Below are positions 10,724 through 22,813 of a stretch of DNA of 64,000 nt, piece by piece. The DNA comes from Pestalotiopsis fici W106-1 (taxonomy: Eukaryota; Ascomycota; Sordariomycetes; Amphisphaeriales; Sporocadaceae): NCBI RefSeq assembly GCF_000516985.1, contig NW_006917094.1, positions 1,426,001 through 1,490,000 of the forward strand, written 5' to 3'. The first letter of the stretch is position 1. Every line of letters begins with the position of its first letter. The translations under genes were made by a program, and so were the position numbers. Below the pieces are notes generated by a model. That model ran no database searches and was not told where the DNA came from. It worked only from the letters and a program-made list of their open reading frames with translations.

Positions 10724-11647
10724 GATGACAGTCGCAAGCGAGCGAGACGTTTTTGTTGCAGATGAAGGAGGGGGGAAATAGGAAGCCGAAAATGCACTGC
10801 GGCGATGCAAGAGACTGAAACTTGCAGTTTCCACACAAGAAGTCTTCCAATGGTAAGGCGAGGACTACAGATTTGCTGGCTCCAATGGTTCGCAGGGTAT
10901 AGATTGGATGGGCTGCCAATGTTTTTGCGAATCCCGAGCTGCTCGCCAATTTGGAACTCGATGCGACTGAAAAAATCAAGCCGTTTCCTCCCGGATCTCG
11001 ATTGGAACCGGCGATCGTTTATGCAAGCAAGCGACAGGAGATACACAAGCGGCGCATCTAGTTGGGCGTTGTCGTTGGGCAATTGAAGGACGGCTGCCAA
11101 TGAAGACTTGAAAATCTGCTAGGCATTCTTTATCGTCACTTATCGCGAGCATCATTCGCTGTATGCAACCTTTTTTTTTGGTGGGGCATATTGAACTGCG
11201 CTGGTAACATGACCCACTTTGGCGGGATGAGAGGGAACTTCTCTTCTTCCGACACCCGGGCACTTGCTTACCTCATACAGAGCAGAGAGTGCATGTACTC
11301 TTGTACCTGATGTAGCTCTTGGTCAATTGGCCAGAGCTTCTACCCGCCAGCAGCTGTCCAGGTCCAATGCTCAGTCAGTGCTTCTAGGCAAGCTCCAAGC
11401 AACGCGTCTCAGCTGCCCCAATGCCCCCAAGGCTGGCGAGCTCACATCATCGCCTTGCCTAACTGCCTGTCACTCTACTTACAGCCTCCCTCTTTCCATC
11501 ACCAACACCATCAACCTCCACACAACTGACGACTTCACGACCAACTGCATTCTGCACGATTCAAACAAAAATTGAGAAATACTGTGACCTCACAAGAGCT
11601 TCAATCCTTCTTCTTCTAAGCCGCCAAACCCCACAGCTTCCGCCAAG
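10724..11647. promoter_or_regulatory. Shared promoter region, WKF-domain gene (-) and proteasome alpha-1 (+)
   Basis: About 0.92 kb separates the two divergent starts, so promoters for both genes must lie here. The 11460-11640 stretch is C/T/A-rich with CACCAACACCATCAACC-like runs typical of fungal 5' UTRs. Short frames on both strands are not supported as genes. A shared promoter is inference from geometry. Confidence 0.5.
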
Positions 11648-12804
11648 ATGTCGGGTGAGTAAACGTCACATCTAAGCATTCGAGAGACGGCTATCACCAA
11701 ACTGTCACTATCTCTGGGCTAGCAATCAGGTGCTAATCATGGAACTTTGGGTACAGGCAGCGCTGGTTTCGACCGACACATCACCATCTTCTCTGATCAG
11801 GGTAGACTGTATCAAGTCGGTATGTAGTAATCGCACGGGCGGACAACATGCCACCAACATCGGCTCGAAAGATGACGGTTGTGCGCAAAACCGGAAGATG
11901 AGGTCAGAATGGCAGGCTGACGGCATATCATGATACAGAGTATGCCTTCAAGGCAATCACAGCTGCCAACATTATGGCAATAGGTGTCCGAGGCAAGGAC
12001 TGCGCCGTCGTACTTTCGCAGAAGAAGGTTCCCGTACGTGATCACCACTTTAGAGATTCTGACTGTCCAGGATCTGGTCGTTTGTGCTGGACATCAATCT
12101 GACTTGTTACGTTACAGGACAAGCTGATCGACCCGTCCTCGGTATCGCACATCTTCCAGCTCTCGCCTTCCGTGGGTTGTGTCATGACGGGCTCTATTGC
12201 AGACGCCAGGGCTTTTGCACAGCGGGCTCAGGGCGAGGCTGCTGAATTCAAGTACAAGTATGGTTACGAGATGCCTTGTGATGTCTTGGCCAAGAGACTG
12301 GCCAACATCAGTCAAGTTTACACACAAAGAGTAAGTGCTGGTAGTGCGATAGCGGCAAGGCTGGCACTGTTCGCTGTCTCCGTATATCAACCTTTTCTTG
12401 CTGACATCTAATAATAGGCCTACATGAGACCTTATGGTGTAGCAACGACACTGATTTCTCTCGACGCCGAGTTTGGCCCTCAGCTGTTCAAGTGCGACCC
12501 GGCTGGATATTACGTCGGATACAAGGGCACAGCTGCCGGACCCAAGCAGCAGGAGGCGCTCAATCACCTGGAGAAGAAGCTCAAGAACAAGGATCATGCA
12601 GACGGCACATGGGAAGATGTCGTGGAGCTAGCCATCACCACGCTAAGCACGGTGCTGAGTATGGACTTCAAGAAGGGTGAGATTGAGATTGGTCTTGTTG
12701 GAGGTCCTCGAGCAGACGGCAAGCCTGGCCCCAGTCCCGGCTTCAGAACTCTCACAGAGGACGAGATTGATGAGAGGCTACAAGCCATAGCCGACAAGGA
12801 CTAG
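11648..12804 (+). CDS. SCL1: 20S proteasome subunit alpha-1 (PSMA6/Scl1)
   Basis: Five exons: 11648-11654, 11757-11819, 11939-12033, 12118-12330 and 12418-12804, giving 254 aa. The first exon encodes only two codons plus one base. The N-terminus [25 protein letters not shown] is the proteasome alpha-subunit signature (YDR..T.FSP.GRL.QVEYA). [51 protein letters not shown] and [21 protein letters not shown] identify the alpha-1/PSMA6 subtype rather than other alphas. The subunit is a structural, non-catalytic part of the outer ring of the core particle and contributes to gating and docking of the 19S cap. Length matches the family (about 250 aa). Essential housekeeping gene in yeast. Confidence 0.95.
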
Positions 12805-15456
12805 ATTCAGGGGTCAGATGGCTGAGGTGTAGGGCGTGGAGTTACTAGGTACATTGACCAGGGCAGGGAGAAAGCCTACTTGCTGACCAAGACCGCGGCA
12901 AGATAATCTGGAGGCTTGTGGAGCACATTACAACAACGTGTTCTTCAAACACCTCGTGTCAACATTACTACTAGTGTCATTCTGCAATATCCCAATAGAC
13001 TGGGTCTGCGAATAGAGTGTGCTGATGAGGGAACCCATGGCGTAACGGCAGCCAGCCTCGTAAGGCTAGTAGCTGAAATCTTTGCTAAGAAAAAAAAAAT
13101 TTAACCATGCTCGGCTGCTTCAGCCTTGATGCGTTAAATGTGATCCTTCTTACTGGGTCGGCTAGAAGCGACGGGATTATGTGTGGGTTGCGGCAGGTAC
13201 TAGCAAGCTGGCGTCTTACCATTGCTTCTGACCTGCATGATTTGAGTGTGCCTCCAACAAGGACAAAGTTATGACGTCGCATATCTATCTTTTTACTTTA
13301 CCACATATCATGTTTTCTATGTGTTTTGCTTTGTTATTCTTATGTGGGCATTGTTTATGCATACCTTATGTATTGTGAAATACAGACAATTGCTAGATGG
13401 TTTTGCACAAAGACCGGCAATTGATCTCTGAGCCGACCAGCCAGCTAGGTTAGCTTGTTGCACTTGCAATCAAGTTCTTGAGTCCTCATTTTTAACTTGC
13501 CAGTCTACGAGGAACGAAAACCTTATGCTAAGCTTGGCTTCATGCAATATATCAGAAATACCGAAATCTATCCACAATCACTTGATATTCAGCTAGGTAT
13601 GATAGGTAGTATATACGCCAAAAGCAAAGGGAGAAAAAAAAAACCACTGACTAATAACTAGCGTAGGGCCCAAGAGTGAACCAACCGCACTGACAGCCAG
13701 TACTCCGTCATCATCATGGTTACATGCCAGTTTTACCATGCCGAGCTGAGTACAGGCGGCCGGCAGTGGGGGTGGTTGAACATGATTTGGAGTATCAATC
13801 AATCAGTGTATGCATGTACCATGTCTTCAAGTATCTGTAATCAATGATGGGTTCATTCTTGACACAACATTGTCCAGCTCTTATGTGTATGCAAATGATT
13901 ATTTTTCAATATAATGACCAGCTGATGTTGATAAGGGGGGTTGTATTCTTTGATTATTTTTTTTTTTTCTGGGGACCAAAATTCCTTTTGTTTCATGCAT
14001 TCTTGGTATGCCATTGCCTTCCTCCACTACATCCCTTCCCTCTTGGTGGTTGCCCCCAGTCTCTAATGCAGGTGCTACGCTACTGCCAAAAATATTCATT
14101 TTCAGCTGAGCCCGAACCTGCGTCCAAGGCCAATTGCGCGCTCTGATTGGTCGTGTCACGTATGATGTTCTTGCGGTCCACACCGTTTTCTCAGCACGTC
14201 TTGTCAAGATGCGCTTCACTACCAGGCTGCATTTGGCTCCAATGTCCTCGTGGCGTTGCTGAACTATCGTCCTGCCTTTCCCCTTCCTGGCACAAGGTCG
14301 CGTTTTCTTACTAGTAATGCAGCAGCAGATGGGCCTTGACGGCTACAATTCTCGTCTGACGCCCCCTCAGCCTTCTTCTATCAGTCATACTGGAGCCAGC
14401 CCGTTAGGTATACATGGGATGGATGGATGGATGGATGGATGACTGGCTGACTGACACCCTCAGAGTGGATTATGGACCACGGGCATGTCGGTAAACGGCA
14501 CTCCTCAACTGGCGTCGCCCAGTATCTCATGGGCTTGTACGCTTGAAACCGAGACACCATAGCGGGAACGGTTTTCCCTCCCCTCCCTACGACCCGCAAC
14601 CGTCGCAAGGCAGATTGGCTGCTAACCGGGGGGGCTTTCCCATCGCACAACTATCTGTCCCCATTCCACAGCTTCTCAAGGATGCTTCGGGTTTGCCCTC
14701 GCACGCGATGATCAGGGATGTGCTGCGGTCATGATATCTCCGATTCGACAGAGATGGACCCTCCCGGCACGCCTTGGTGGTGGTCAAGGTAGCTGACCAT
14801 GAAGAAGAGATGGATGATGATGACGATGTAGCTCTCTTGGTTCACGTTGTGGCTGCATTGGCCGGTGGATGCCAAGTAACACGAGCTATGCACACTTCTT
14901 CAGCAGCCCAAACCTCTCCTCTGCCTGCCTAGCTCAAGCATCGTGAACTTGAACAACAACAACACGTTTTCATGACTGTGATCATGACAGCCTGTTTTTT
15001 CGAGAAGTGTCAATTTGTACAAAAGCCAAGTGAATTCGCCTCCCATCATGCATCATGGAGCCACTCAAGCGGTCACATCTCAATCATCGTCTCCTCCAGC
15101 AGGTGGTGCCTTATTCCTTCGCAGAGCCGTCGCCAGTTTTTATCCGCCGCTCATTGCCCTTTTCGTTCTTGACAATTCTGATAGCAAATTCCGCGCTCTA
15201 TCACAAGCTTCCGGTCCTCTTCGATAGTTGGGCCTGAACAGTCACGTAACCCTACCGCCGAAACCGTTAGGCTAGCCCGACCCTTCGAAGAACACGAGTC
15301 AGTGACACTATTTAATAATACCCTATCACCCTCTGTCTCGTCTAAGTGCTTTCGAGAGGATGGACGGATGTAAGTACTCAAAAACAAAATCACCCAGAAG
15401 GAAGAGAGAAAGAAACAGCCAGCGAGATCTGCGGTCCCTGTTACCATATCGGGATT
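12805..15456. other. Intergenic, no gene recognised, contains a (GGAT)n microsatellite
   Basis: About 2.65 kb with only short unsupported frames. It includes the 3' end of the proteasome gene, TAGGTA-type words at 13593-13609, poly(A)/poly(T) runs near 13096 and 13952, and six GGAT units at 14417-14440. The end of the region includes the promoter of the gene at 15457. Confidence 0.5.
14417..14440. repeat. (GGAT)6 microsatellite
   Basis: Six uninterrupted GGAT units in an intergenic region. Confidence 0.9.
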
Positions 15457-16221
15457 ATGGATGGTTCTTCTCCTGCTTCTACTATATCGCCAACGCCACA
15501 GAGCCCCTCCCTGACCACTGCGGCAGTGAACGAGTATCGCACCGCACGGGCTGCAGAGATACTGTCCGACTTTCGAACATTACAGTATTACATCGCGGCG
15601 GTCCCTTCTGAGCCGCCAAACGTCGAGGACTACTACACGGAAGGGTGGGCAGCGCTGCGACAGTGTTCACTCGACGGGCAGCACATCCTCAATTGTGCCG
15701 CCGACACTTCTGTTCCGCGGTCTAATGGGGGTGAGGATGAACAGGCAAAGGCCGAGCTGCAGCAGTATGTCTCTCCGCCAAGGTAAACACCATCGAGCAG
15801 GACAAGGCCACTGACGGTATGCCAGGGTGACACTAGACGCTTTTGCACGACGACACGAGGCACAGAAGATCTATCTCCGCCAGGCTGCAGCCCAGAGATG
15901 GATCGAATACCGAGTGCAGTTCCTCCAAGACGGACGGCCGTCTTCCACCAACCGAAGACAGTTGCGCGCCTGCGACGAGCAACTGCGTAATGTGAGTGGT
16001 TGATGGTTTTTTTTGACTGCAATACATTCGCGCATCAAAGTGGTCTAGAATTCCTGGGCATCACAGCTAACGTGTTGCAAAAGGAACTTGCACAGATCAC
16101 GGACGAGACGATCTACCAAGAGCTTCGAAATTCGGACGCAAACATGGGCCGCTGGACGGCAGAAGACCCAAGTCTACGGGCTGTGCAGCGCTGGGTACGC
16201 TCGCGACCGCAGACAACCTAA
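15457..16221 (+). CDS. Hypothetical protein, 203 aa, three exons
   Basis: I do not recognise this gene. Exons 15457-15764, 15826-15991 and 16084-16221 join into one 203-aa frame. Intron 1 (61 nt) starts gtatgt and has a ctgac branch-like word before its acceptor. Intron 2 (92 nt) starts gtgagt and has gctaac just before the aaaag acceptor. The protein starts MDGSSPASTISPTPQSP (Ser/Pro-rich), then has amphipathic helical stretches around residues 20-50 (TARAAEILSDFRTLQYYI) and 100-155 (charged, Gln/Arg-rich, coiled-coil-like). It ends in a Trp-containing region (MGRWTAEDP, AVQRWVRSRP). No signal peptide or membrane segment. An alternative start at 15346 adds 37 residues of poor quality. The consistent splicing phase argues for a real gene. 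Confidence 0.6.
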
Positions 16222-19200
16222 TAATACTTATTGAACAGAAACAATACCCTGAGATATTTACGATTCAACGGACCACAGTACTTGACACTTCTGGGAGGGT
16301 TTTGCTGGATTTTCTGTCCCTTCTCTTTCATCATCTACGGGGTTACGGACGGAAAAACAAAAGAGGACTTTTTTTTTTTCCAACACAGAGCAAGAGCTAG
16401 ACTCATGTTCCAGGATACCCACCTTGAAACCGAAATCTCGATTATTTTCCCGTGGCGTCGACATCGCATACCCTGTCCATTGAGCAGGCGACTTCACTTC
16501 AAGAGCTTATTGGCTCCTTTTACATTATACGATACCGGACCATATCCAAAGTCTTTTACAAGGGGTTGGAGGAATAAGGATTTCATTTAACATGATTCAA
16601 TGGATTGAAGGGAAAGAGCAATGGAGGGAGAATTGCTAGCTGCCTGGAGCAGCGTTAGATTATGGGGACTGTTGTGTATACACTTAATACACTGTGACTA
16701 TATCTGTCAACACAAGACCTTACTGGCAACGATGTGGTGCAATTGACGTCAACAATTTCCCCTTTCCTCACTTATGCAGCCACACGATCTCTGCCATGGC
16801 ATTATTGCTGGCAGATCGGAACACTTGAAGCTGATAAGCTCTAGTGCGACTCTGGGCAAATGTCCACGGAAACATGCAGACGACGCCATCACGGGTTGCC
16901 GAACCTCCCACATGGCGAACCAGATGTGCCAAGTCGCCGGGGTGGGCCCCCCTTGCCGAGCCCTATAAACCGTTGGAAAGACGATATTAGCTCGGGCATG
17001 GTATACATAAGAGCCATGAGTACTAACTGTCTATGGTAATCCATGAGAAGAATAAGAAGAGGGAGACGAAGTGAAGGAAAGATTGGTTTAGAAGGTGAAT
17101 CCACAGCGCTACTGCAGTTGCTATTCTGCTGGCTTGTCGCTCCCGTAAAGCGGCCATCTTTTCTTGTCTTTGCCCTCTTCCTCTCCCTCTCTTTCTCTCT
17201 CTCGGTATGTACCCAACTGACCGCCCAACCGGAGTGATTCCGCATACATAGTAAAAGAGGCCTATGTAACAAGGCTATGCTACACTAGACATTACCAACT
17301 GGCTTGGGCTCGTGACAAGTCCTGGTGTTGATCAAAACAGGATTCTCTTCTTATCCTCCACTTAATTGTGCCCGTTATTTTTTCTTGGGTTTGTTTCTAT
17401 ATCCGTTCCGGCTTGTCTGATGGGTCAAGTTCCACAGAACAGGCTAAAGAAACATGAACCGGGGATCAGACAAAGTGGAGAGAGGCAGAGAAAATGGACA
17501 GGTTGATTTACTAATAAATTATCAACGTCTGCCGTTTTTTTTTTTCTCTTGTCAATGGTCTCCGGGTCTAAGGACTGGTTGAGTTTAGCTAGTCCGGCCT
17601 GAGGCCACGCGCCGGCCCGGAATCTTGCTGGAAGCAGGTCTAGTTCGGTACGGGCTTGACTCGGTCTAGCAATAGTAAATGTCTCCATAATCTGAATTAT
17701 GCCATTGGGGGCTTCATTTTGAGGTTTGGGGGACAAGAAAAAGAAAATGAAATGTATTTTTTCTTCGGGGCCAAGAAGAGTGTCCACATTGAAATGGGCA
17801 TTGAATCTCGGTCAGGTATTGGATGCGGTACGTAGACCCGCTCCAAAGCAGGAAATACTATTTACGAACGGTTGATGCAGGACCCTCTCAATTTGCGGCC
17901 TCCTGCCTCTTTGTTGCTCACGATGAATCTTGTGTCAATAAGGATCTTCGCATGGAAGTTGGGATTTGCGGTTGGGTTCCGGATAGAATGCTACGCCTGC
18001 TACGCTTGCCCAGTCGGTAGTGTGCATGTGACGATGGAGACGACGGGGGTTGACGGGGATCTTGCGAAATTCCGATGTGTCGTTGATGGGGAAATTCTCT
18101 AAAACCCAGATGGAAAATACCATCGCGTCAATTCCCGCTTTCTCGAAACCGAGTGCCCGTCAGTTGATCTCTAGGTCTTGCACTTGTTATCTTCCAGACC
18201 ATGGTTTGAGCGACCAGATAGTCTCGACACGAGTAAAATGTCTGCCAGCGGCTACTGACATTAGATGAAAACTCGGCACTTGTTAATTTTCAACCCATTG
18301 GCTGATCGTCCTGTCTCAAGTCATACTAGCTCTAGAATATATGTCAAGGGCACTATGAATATACTGGCTTATCGCTGCAATTCAAAACTCTCTGCAATAT
18401 ACTAACTTTGGTAGCCTCACGTAAGCGGCTCGTTGCTTAATGAACGGCGCGAGCCCGCGTTCCATGTAATAGTGTTCCCTAGTGCACGCTCTTGGAATGA
18501 GGAGATTTCTTTTTCAGCTACACAAGTAGCTGAAGTGCTAAATGAAGAAAATAATAGTGAGTTGCATCGTGACTCATGTTGGAACTATCACATAACCCGA
18601 TGCTCGCATTCTAACATAGCCTGCCAGCCTGTTAGTGAAATGCTTGCGAGCTGAACTGGAGCTGTCAAACACAAGACAGCCTTACAATCAGGCTGCAAAG
18701 GCCAGTCTACTATTTCCAGACTATCATTAACTATAATTGGTTCATTAGCATCTGCCATATCTCACAGTAAATGACGCACTTTCTTCAGGAATCGGAGGCA
18801 TCAAGAAGATGACAAAAATGCCCTGCAAAGCTGAATTCGATGCCTTTCAGCTGCAGCGGTCACGGCAGGAGCCGGGGTTAGTCTCCAATGTCCAGCCCCA
18901 CTCTCCACCAGCCAGTCCATGGCCCCTGCAGGTGCCAGCCCAGCAGCAGTCGTTGAAGCCCCGTTGTAGTGGGCGGTAGGTACGTACTGCTACTATCGAA
19001 CAGAATTTTCTCGACAGCCTCATCATCAGCCTGCTCTTTTGCCAAGAGTAGCCACAAGACTGCAAAGACAGAAATCGCATTTTGTATCATTTGCGCATCT
19101 CAATAAACCAAATTGGTAAGTTGTATGAACTACAATGTCCTGCGTTCCAAGAATCCTCCGGCTGTCCTATTCGGCATCGTGCAGTCTCTTTGCACCATCA

Positions 19201-19471
19201 TGCTACAGGATTTTGCTTGGTTGACGGAGAAGGATTTCTGCGCCCGTCTCGATAGAGAATTTGTCAACATTTCAAAGCTCTCCTCTTACGTATGACCCGC
19301 TGCAGAATCTCCTCTATTCCTTCTCTTGGCCACACACATACACACACCCAGGTTATCCACCTCCTCTCTTTTCCCGTCCCTTCCTCCCTCCTTCTTAACG
19401 CCGACAGAGTCAGGCAACCCTGAAGAAATTCATCATCATCATCCCCTGAGGCGAATCCTTCGGCTCCTACG
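16222..19471. other. Intergenic, no gene recognised
   Basis: About 3.25 kb of moderately AT-rich DNA with short frames up to 127 codons, none with motifs or splice-consistent extensions. The final ~200 bases are C/T-rich and contain the 5' UTR of the RING/ankyrin gene. Confidence 0.5.
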
Positions 19472-20287
19472 ATGGCATCTTGCAAGGTTTGCGATGAACC
19501 CCTCGTGCTCGAGGTCGAGGATGAGGAGGTTGGCGGGGTTCAGACGTTTCCTGACGACCTGGAACTGCCCTGTGGATGCCGCTTTCACTGGCAATGTCTC
19601 ATGGACCAGGCTTCCGAGGTTGCCATGTCGCTCAATTGCCCAGCGTGCCACAGCCAGCTCGCAACCAATACGGCTGGGCCATCGGTCACGAACCCGTTCC
19701 TGCACGTCAGCGCGGGCGCGCGCATCCTGACGAGGTACCACAACGAGGGCGGGTTGCAGGAGGATCTTGATATCCTCCCCGAGATCACAGAGGAGGCCTA
19801 CCTAGAAGCCAATCCAGAGGCCCGTCCTGCACGTGCTTTCCATGTCATGTGCACCGAGGGCGACCTTGACGGCGTCGTAGAGCTGCTACGCGCTGTGGAT
19901 CGAGATCAGAATGCCGCCGGCGCCGGGGGAAGCAGCAGCAGCGCCGCTGAAGACAATGAGCCGTCGCTGAACCCTGCGCAACTTATGCGCTATCAGGATC
20001 CCCTCAACAACTCCAAGACGGGCCTTCATTTGGCCGTTGAGAACGGACAGGAAGAGATCGTGTGGTTGCTATTGTGGCTGGCATCGCCGTTGTCCGCAGA
20101 GGTTTTCCCTCCTGCCGCGGTTAATGCGGCTCACGCCATGGGGCTCCAGAGGCCTGCGACAACGCCCGCGGACGACATTCGCCTGTTGCAGGACAATGGC
20201 GGTCGGACAGCGGAGTCGGTGGCTGCCGGAATGGATGGCATCTGGAACCTCATTGTAGAGGCTGGAGCCCTTCGACCGGGAGTTTGA
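19472..20287 (+). CDS. RING-finger / ankyrin-repeat protein, putative E3 ubiquitin ligase
   Basis: Single exon of 271 aa starting MASCKVCDEP. Metal ligands are C4-x2-C7, C34-x-C36-x2-H39-x2-C42 and C56-x2-C59 (LPCGCRFHWQCL, LNCPACHSQL). This is a RING-H2 layout in which the fourth ligand is Cys instead of His. The segment ~125-145 (AFHVMCTEGDLDGVVELLRAV) and residues ~186-205 (TGLHLAVENGQEEIVWLLLW) read as ankyrin repeats, separated by a Ser/Ala-rich linker. A degenerate third repeat (DIRLLQDNGGRTAESVAAG) follows. RING domains recruit E2 enzymes and ankyrin repeats bind partners, so a small ubiquitin ligase with an ankyrin substrate module is the natural inference. No signal peptide or membrane segment. 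Substrates are unknown. Confidence 0.8.
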   Translation: MASCKVCDEPLVLEVEDEEVGGVQTFPDDLELPCGCRFHWQCLMDQASEVAMSLNCPACHSQLATNTAGPSVTNPFLHVSAGARILTRYHNEGGLQEDLDILPEITEEAYLEANPEARPARAFHVMCTEGDLDGVVELLRAVDRDQNAAGAGGSSSSAAEDNEPSLNPAQLMRYQDPLNNSKTGLHLAVENGQEEIVWLLLWLASPLSAEVFPPAAVNAAHAMGLQRPATTPADDIRLLQDNGGRTAESVAAGMDGIWNLIVEAGALRPGV

Positions 20288-21602
20288 GGTTCCTAACCTC
20301 TCTTGTCAGAGATAAGGGGAGCAGGTTCCCCAATACGCTTGAAATGTGGTGTATCAACAGCCAATACGCAGTCAATTCGACCCTAGGTTCGACGAAGCAT
20401 ATCTTTAGCCTAGTTACAAGAACGATTGCTTGCATCGTCTATGCGTGCAATGGAAATCCCACGGACCCCAGATGCGGATCATGTCCACTCAAGAAACCAC
20501 GATTATACCCTTGCCCACGGCCGAAACCCGGAAATCGGCCTCATGACTGAATATGACTAAAGCCCGCAGACTCTCACAATTGTCTCCACGAGGCTATGAG
20601 AAATCATGACTCTCTCACACATATTGAAGCTTTAGATGCGCCAGAGCCCCCAATAAGGATCGGAGGAATGCGAGAGGCTGCGTGGGCGTTTTGCAAGCCT
20701 CGTCACCTGAAAAGATATCGATCCTCTGACCAAAAAGGAGAGCAAAAAGAAGCCAAGAAAAACTCGGCACGTGGACGCGAGATGATGCTATCCCGTCTAG
20801 TGACCAGCATGTTCCTCCCATCTCGTGTGTATGCATCACAGTGTCTCAATCCCCCTTGTTAGCCGAGCCCCTGTCCCGGTGTCTGCATACATCTGCGTCA
20901 AAAAATACACAGCAAGACGTGGGAACCGACGGACTTCTAGAAACGATCTTACATGGCACTGCCCATGCGCCCACATACCTTTCCCCCCTTGCCACAAACG
21001 TCCAATGTTTCCGTCCCATTATCGCGAAACATTCCTACGGAAGAGAAAACATGCTGCCTTTTGACTGCTACTTATTTCCATGTTGCTTTTGCACATTGAC
21101 AGTCCCACGACGGCACAGATGAACATGCTCAGCAAGTTGCAATTGATGGGTGGGCGGAAAAAAGTCCAGGCAAGCCCTCACTCACATTCGACACGGAGTG
21201 TTCCCGTTGGGACGGACCCTCGGACTTTGTTTTCGGAACATGACCCGGAGCGGAGACCATAACCAAAAACCTCCATGCAGCACCAGCACTTCTTGTTCTT
21301 CCCCATTCGCTCGCAACGCCCGGTTACCTTTCCCCACCACCTTTTCTACTTGTGTACTCTCTGCCAAGGATTACTGAAGCAATGATACACAAGACACACA
21401 CACAACACATGGCGCTTTGATCCTATTATGCACTTTATTCATTTATTTTGTTAAAGTGTATGCATTAGACTGCAGGGCTCCACAGGTGTCACATATGCAA
21501 CATACTCTACAGAGTACTTACACATTATTTTGTAAGCAAAACTGTTCTAACCCAATGCCTCATGCAAACCCGGCCGAAAGGTATGGTGTGGGGGGGTGGA
21601 GG

Positions 21603-21621
21603 AAAAAAAAAAAAAAAAAAA
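21603..21621. repeat. Poly(A) tract
   Basis: Nineteen consecutive A residues in intergenic DNA. Confidence 0.9.
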
Positions 21622-22230
21622 GAAGGATCTACTATTTACTTTTCGGTAGTGGGGTTCATGGTTGTGCGTGCATGTTCGTATCTATCCGATCGAGAAGGAG
21701 AAGAAGCAAGGAGACAAGAAATTATGGATACGCTTTGTCTTGGTGCATTGTTACCGTTTGGGAGATACGCTGTACAAATATGCTTAAAATCACGATAATA
21801 GCACAGCCTAATCCAAAGTACAGTTACTATACTGAAATCAGCGCCAGGAGTGTGAGGGAGAATGTGACCGGAGATGATGGGACTTTTTCTATATCATTTT
21901 CTTGTGTGTGTATATATGAGGGTATAGAGATCGGCGGATAAAAGTCACACTATTGCACTGAATTAAGGTTTGCAAATAGTCCCAGTTGTCCATTTCTTTG
22001 CACCGTACAAAATGTCAAAGCGCACACACACATACGCGGGGGCATAGCCACTGATAATCGAGACGGCGGGTTCAGGTGAGGGGAAGATCTTGGGGGAGAT
22101 TTGTCTGTGATTGGAAAGTGTGAGATGGGATAATGGGCAAATTTCTCTATTGAGAGAGTGTGTGTCAGTGTGTTAGTGAGCTGGCAGAAGTGCCCAAGAA
22201 AATGCTAGTGTGTGTATGTAATGTGGTGTT

Positions 22231-22266
22231 GTGCGTGTGCGTGTGCGTGTGTGTGTGTGCGCGCGC
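22231..22266. repeat. Alternating GT/GC tract
   Basis: Thirty-six bases of almost perfect purine-pyrimidine alternation (GTGC and GT units ending in GCGCGCGC), a composition known to favour Z-DNA. Confidence 0.85.
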
Positions 22267-22775
22267 CAGTCTTCTTTCGTGTCAACAAATGCAAGCAAGC
22301 GTTTGCATATGTTCCAACTTTTCTTTTCCCATCTACATACCATGACTTTTGGGTAAAACCAAAAGTTAGACCTGGAAGAGCAACTGTGGATTCTGTCCAT
22401 GACGGGGAAAATAGGGGCAAATGAGAAAGCAAAAAAAGCAATAAATACTCATTTTTCTTTCCCATTTTGTCTACTCATGTCTGTGCTCTACAGAAACAGT
22501 GACAGCAACATCGTCTTGGCTTACATGGTGCATTCAATTCCCCCAATTTGTCTTAACGTCCTTTGGATTGTAAATGAGTGGGGCTGGATGAAGCTTTGGT
22601 GGAGGGGAAATCCCGATTGCCCTATCAGATTGAACCACCCGATAGAGTATACAGAGAGATGTGGGAAAAAGGCTCGTGGTATCACAAAATGGGGATGGGG
22701 AGGGGAAAAGGACATGGTCGACAGTGAGGGGACATTGCCACATTATCGAGCTGAAGAATGAAACCTCTCTGCTTC

Positions 22776-22813
22776 TTTTTTTTTTTTTTTTTTTTTNTTT
22801 TTTTTTTTTTTTT
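22776..22813. repeat. Poly(T) tract with an ambiguous base
   Basis: Thirty-seven T residues interrupted only by an undetermined base at 22797. The tract length should be treated as uncertain because such runs are error-prone in sequencing. Confidence 0.9.

Noticed and set aside
14417..14440. Short regular repeats considered as a CRISPR array
   Set aside because: Simple (GGAT)n microsatellite without spacers, in a fungal genome.
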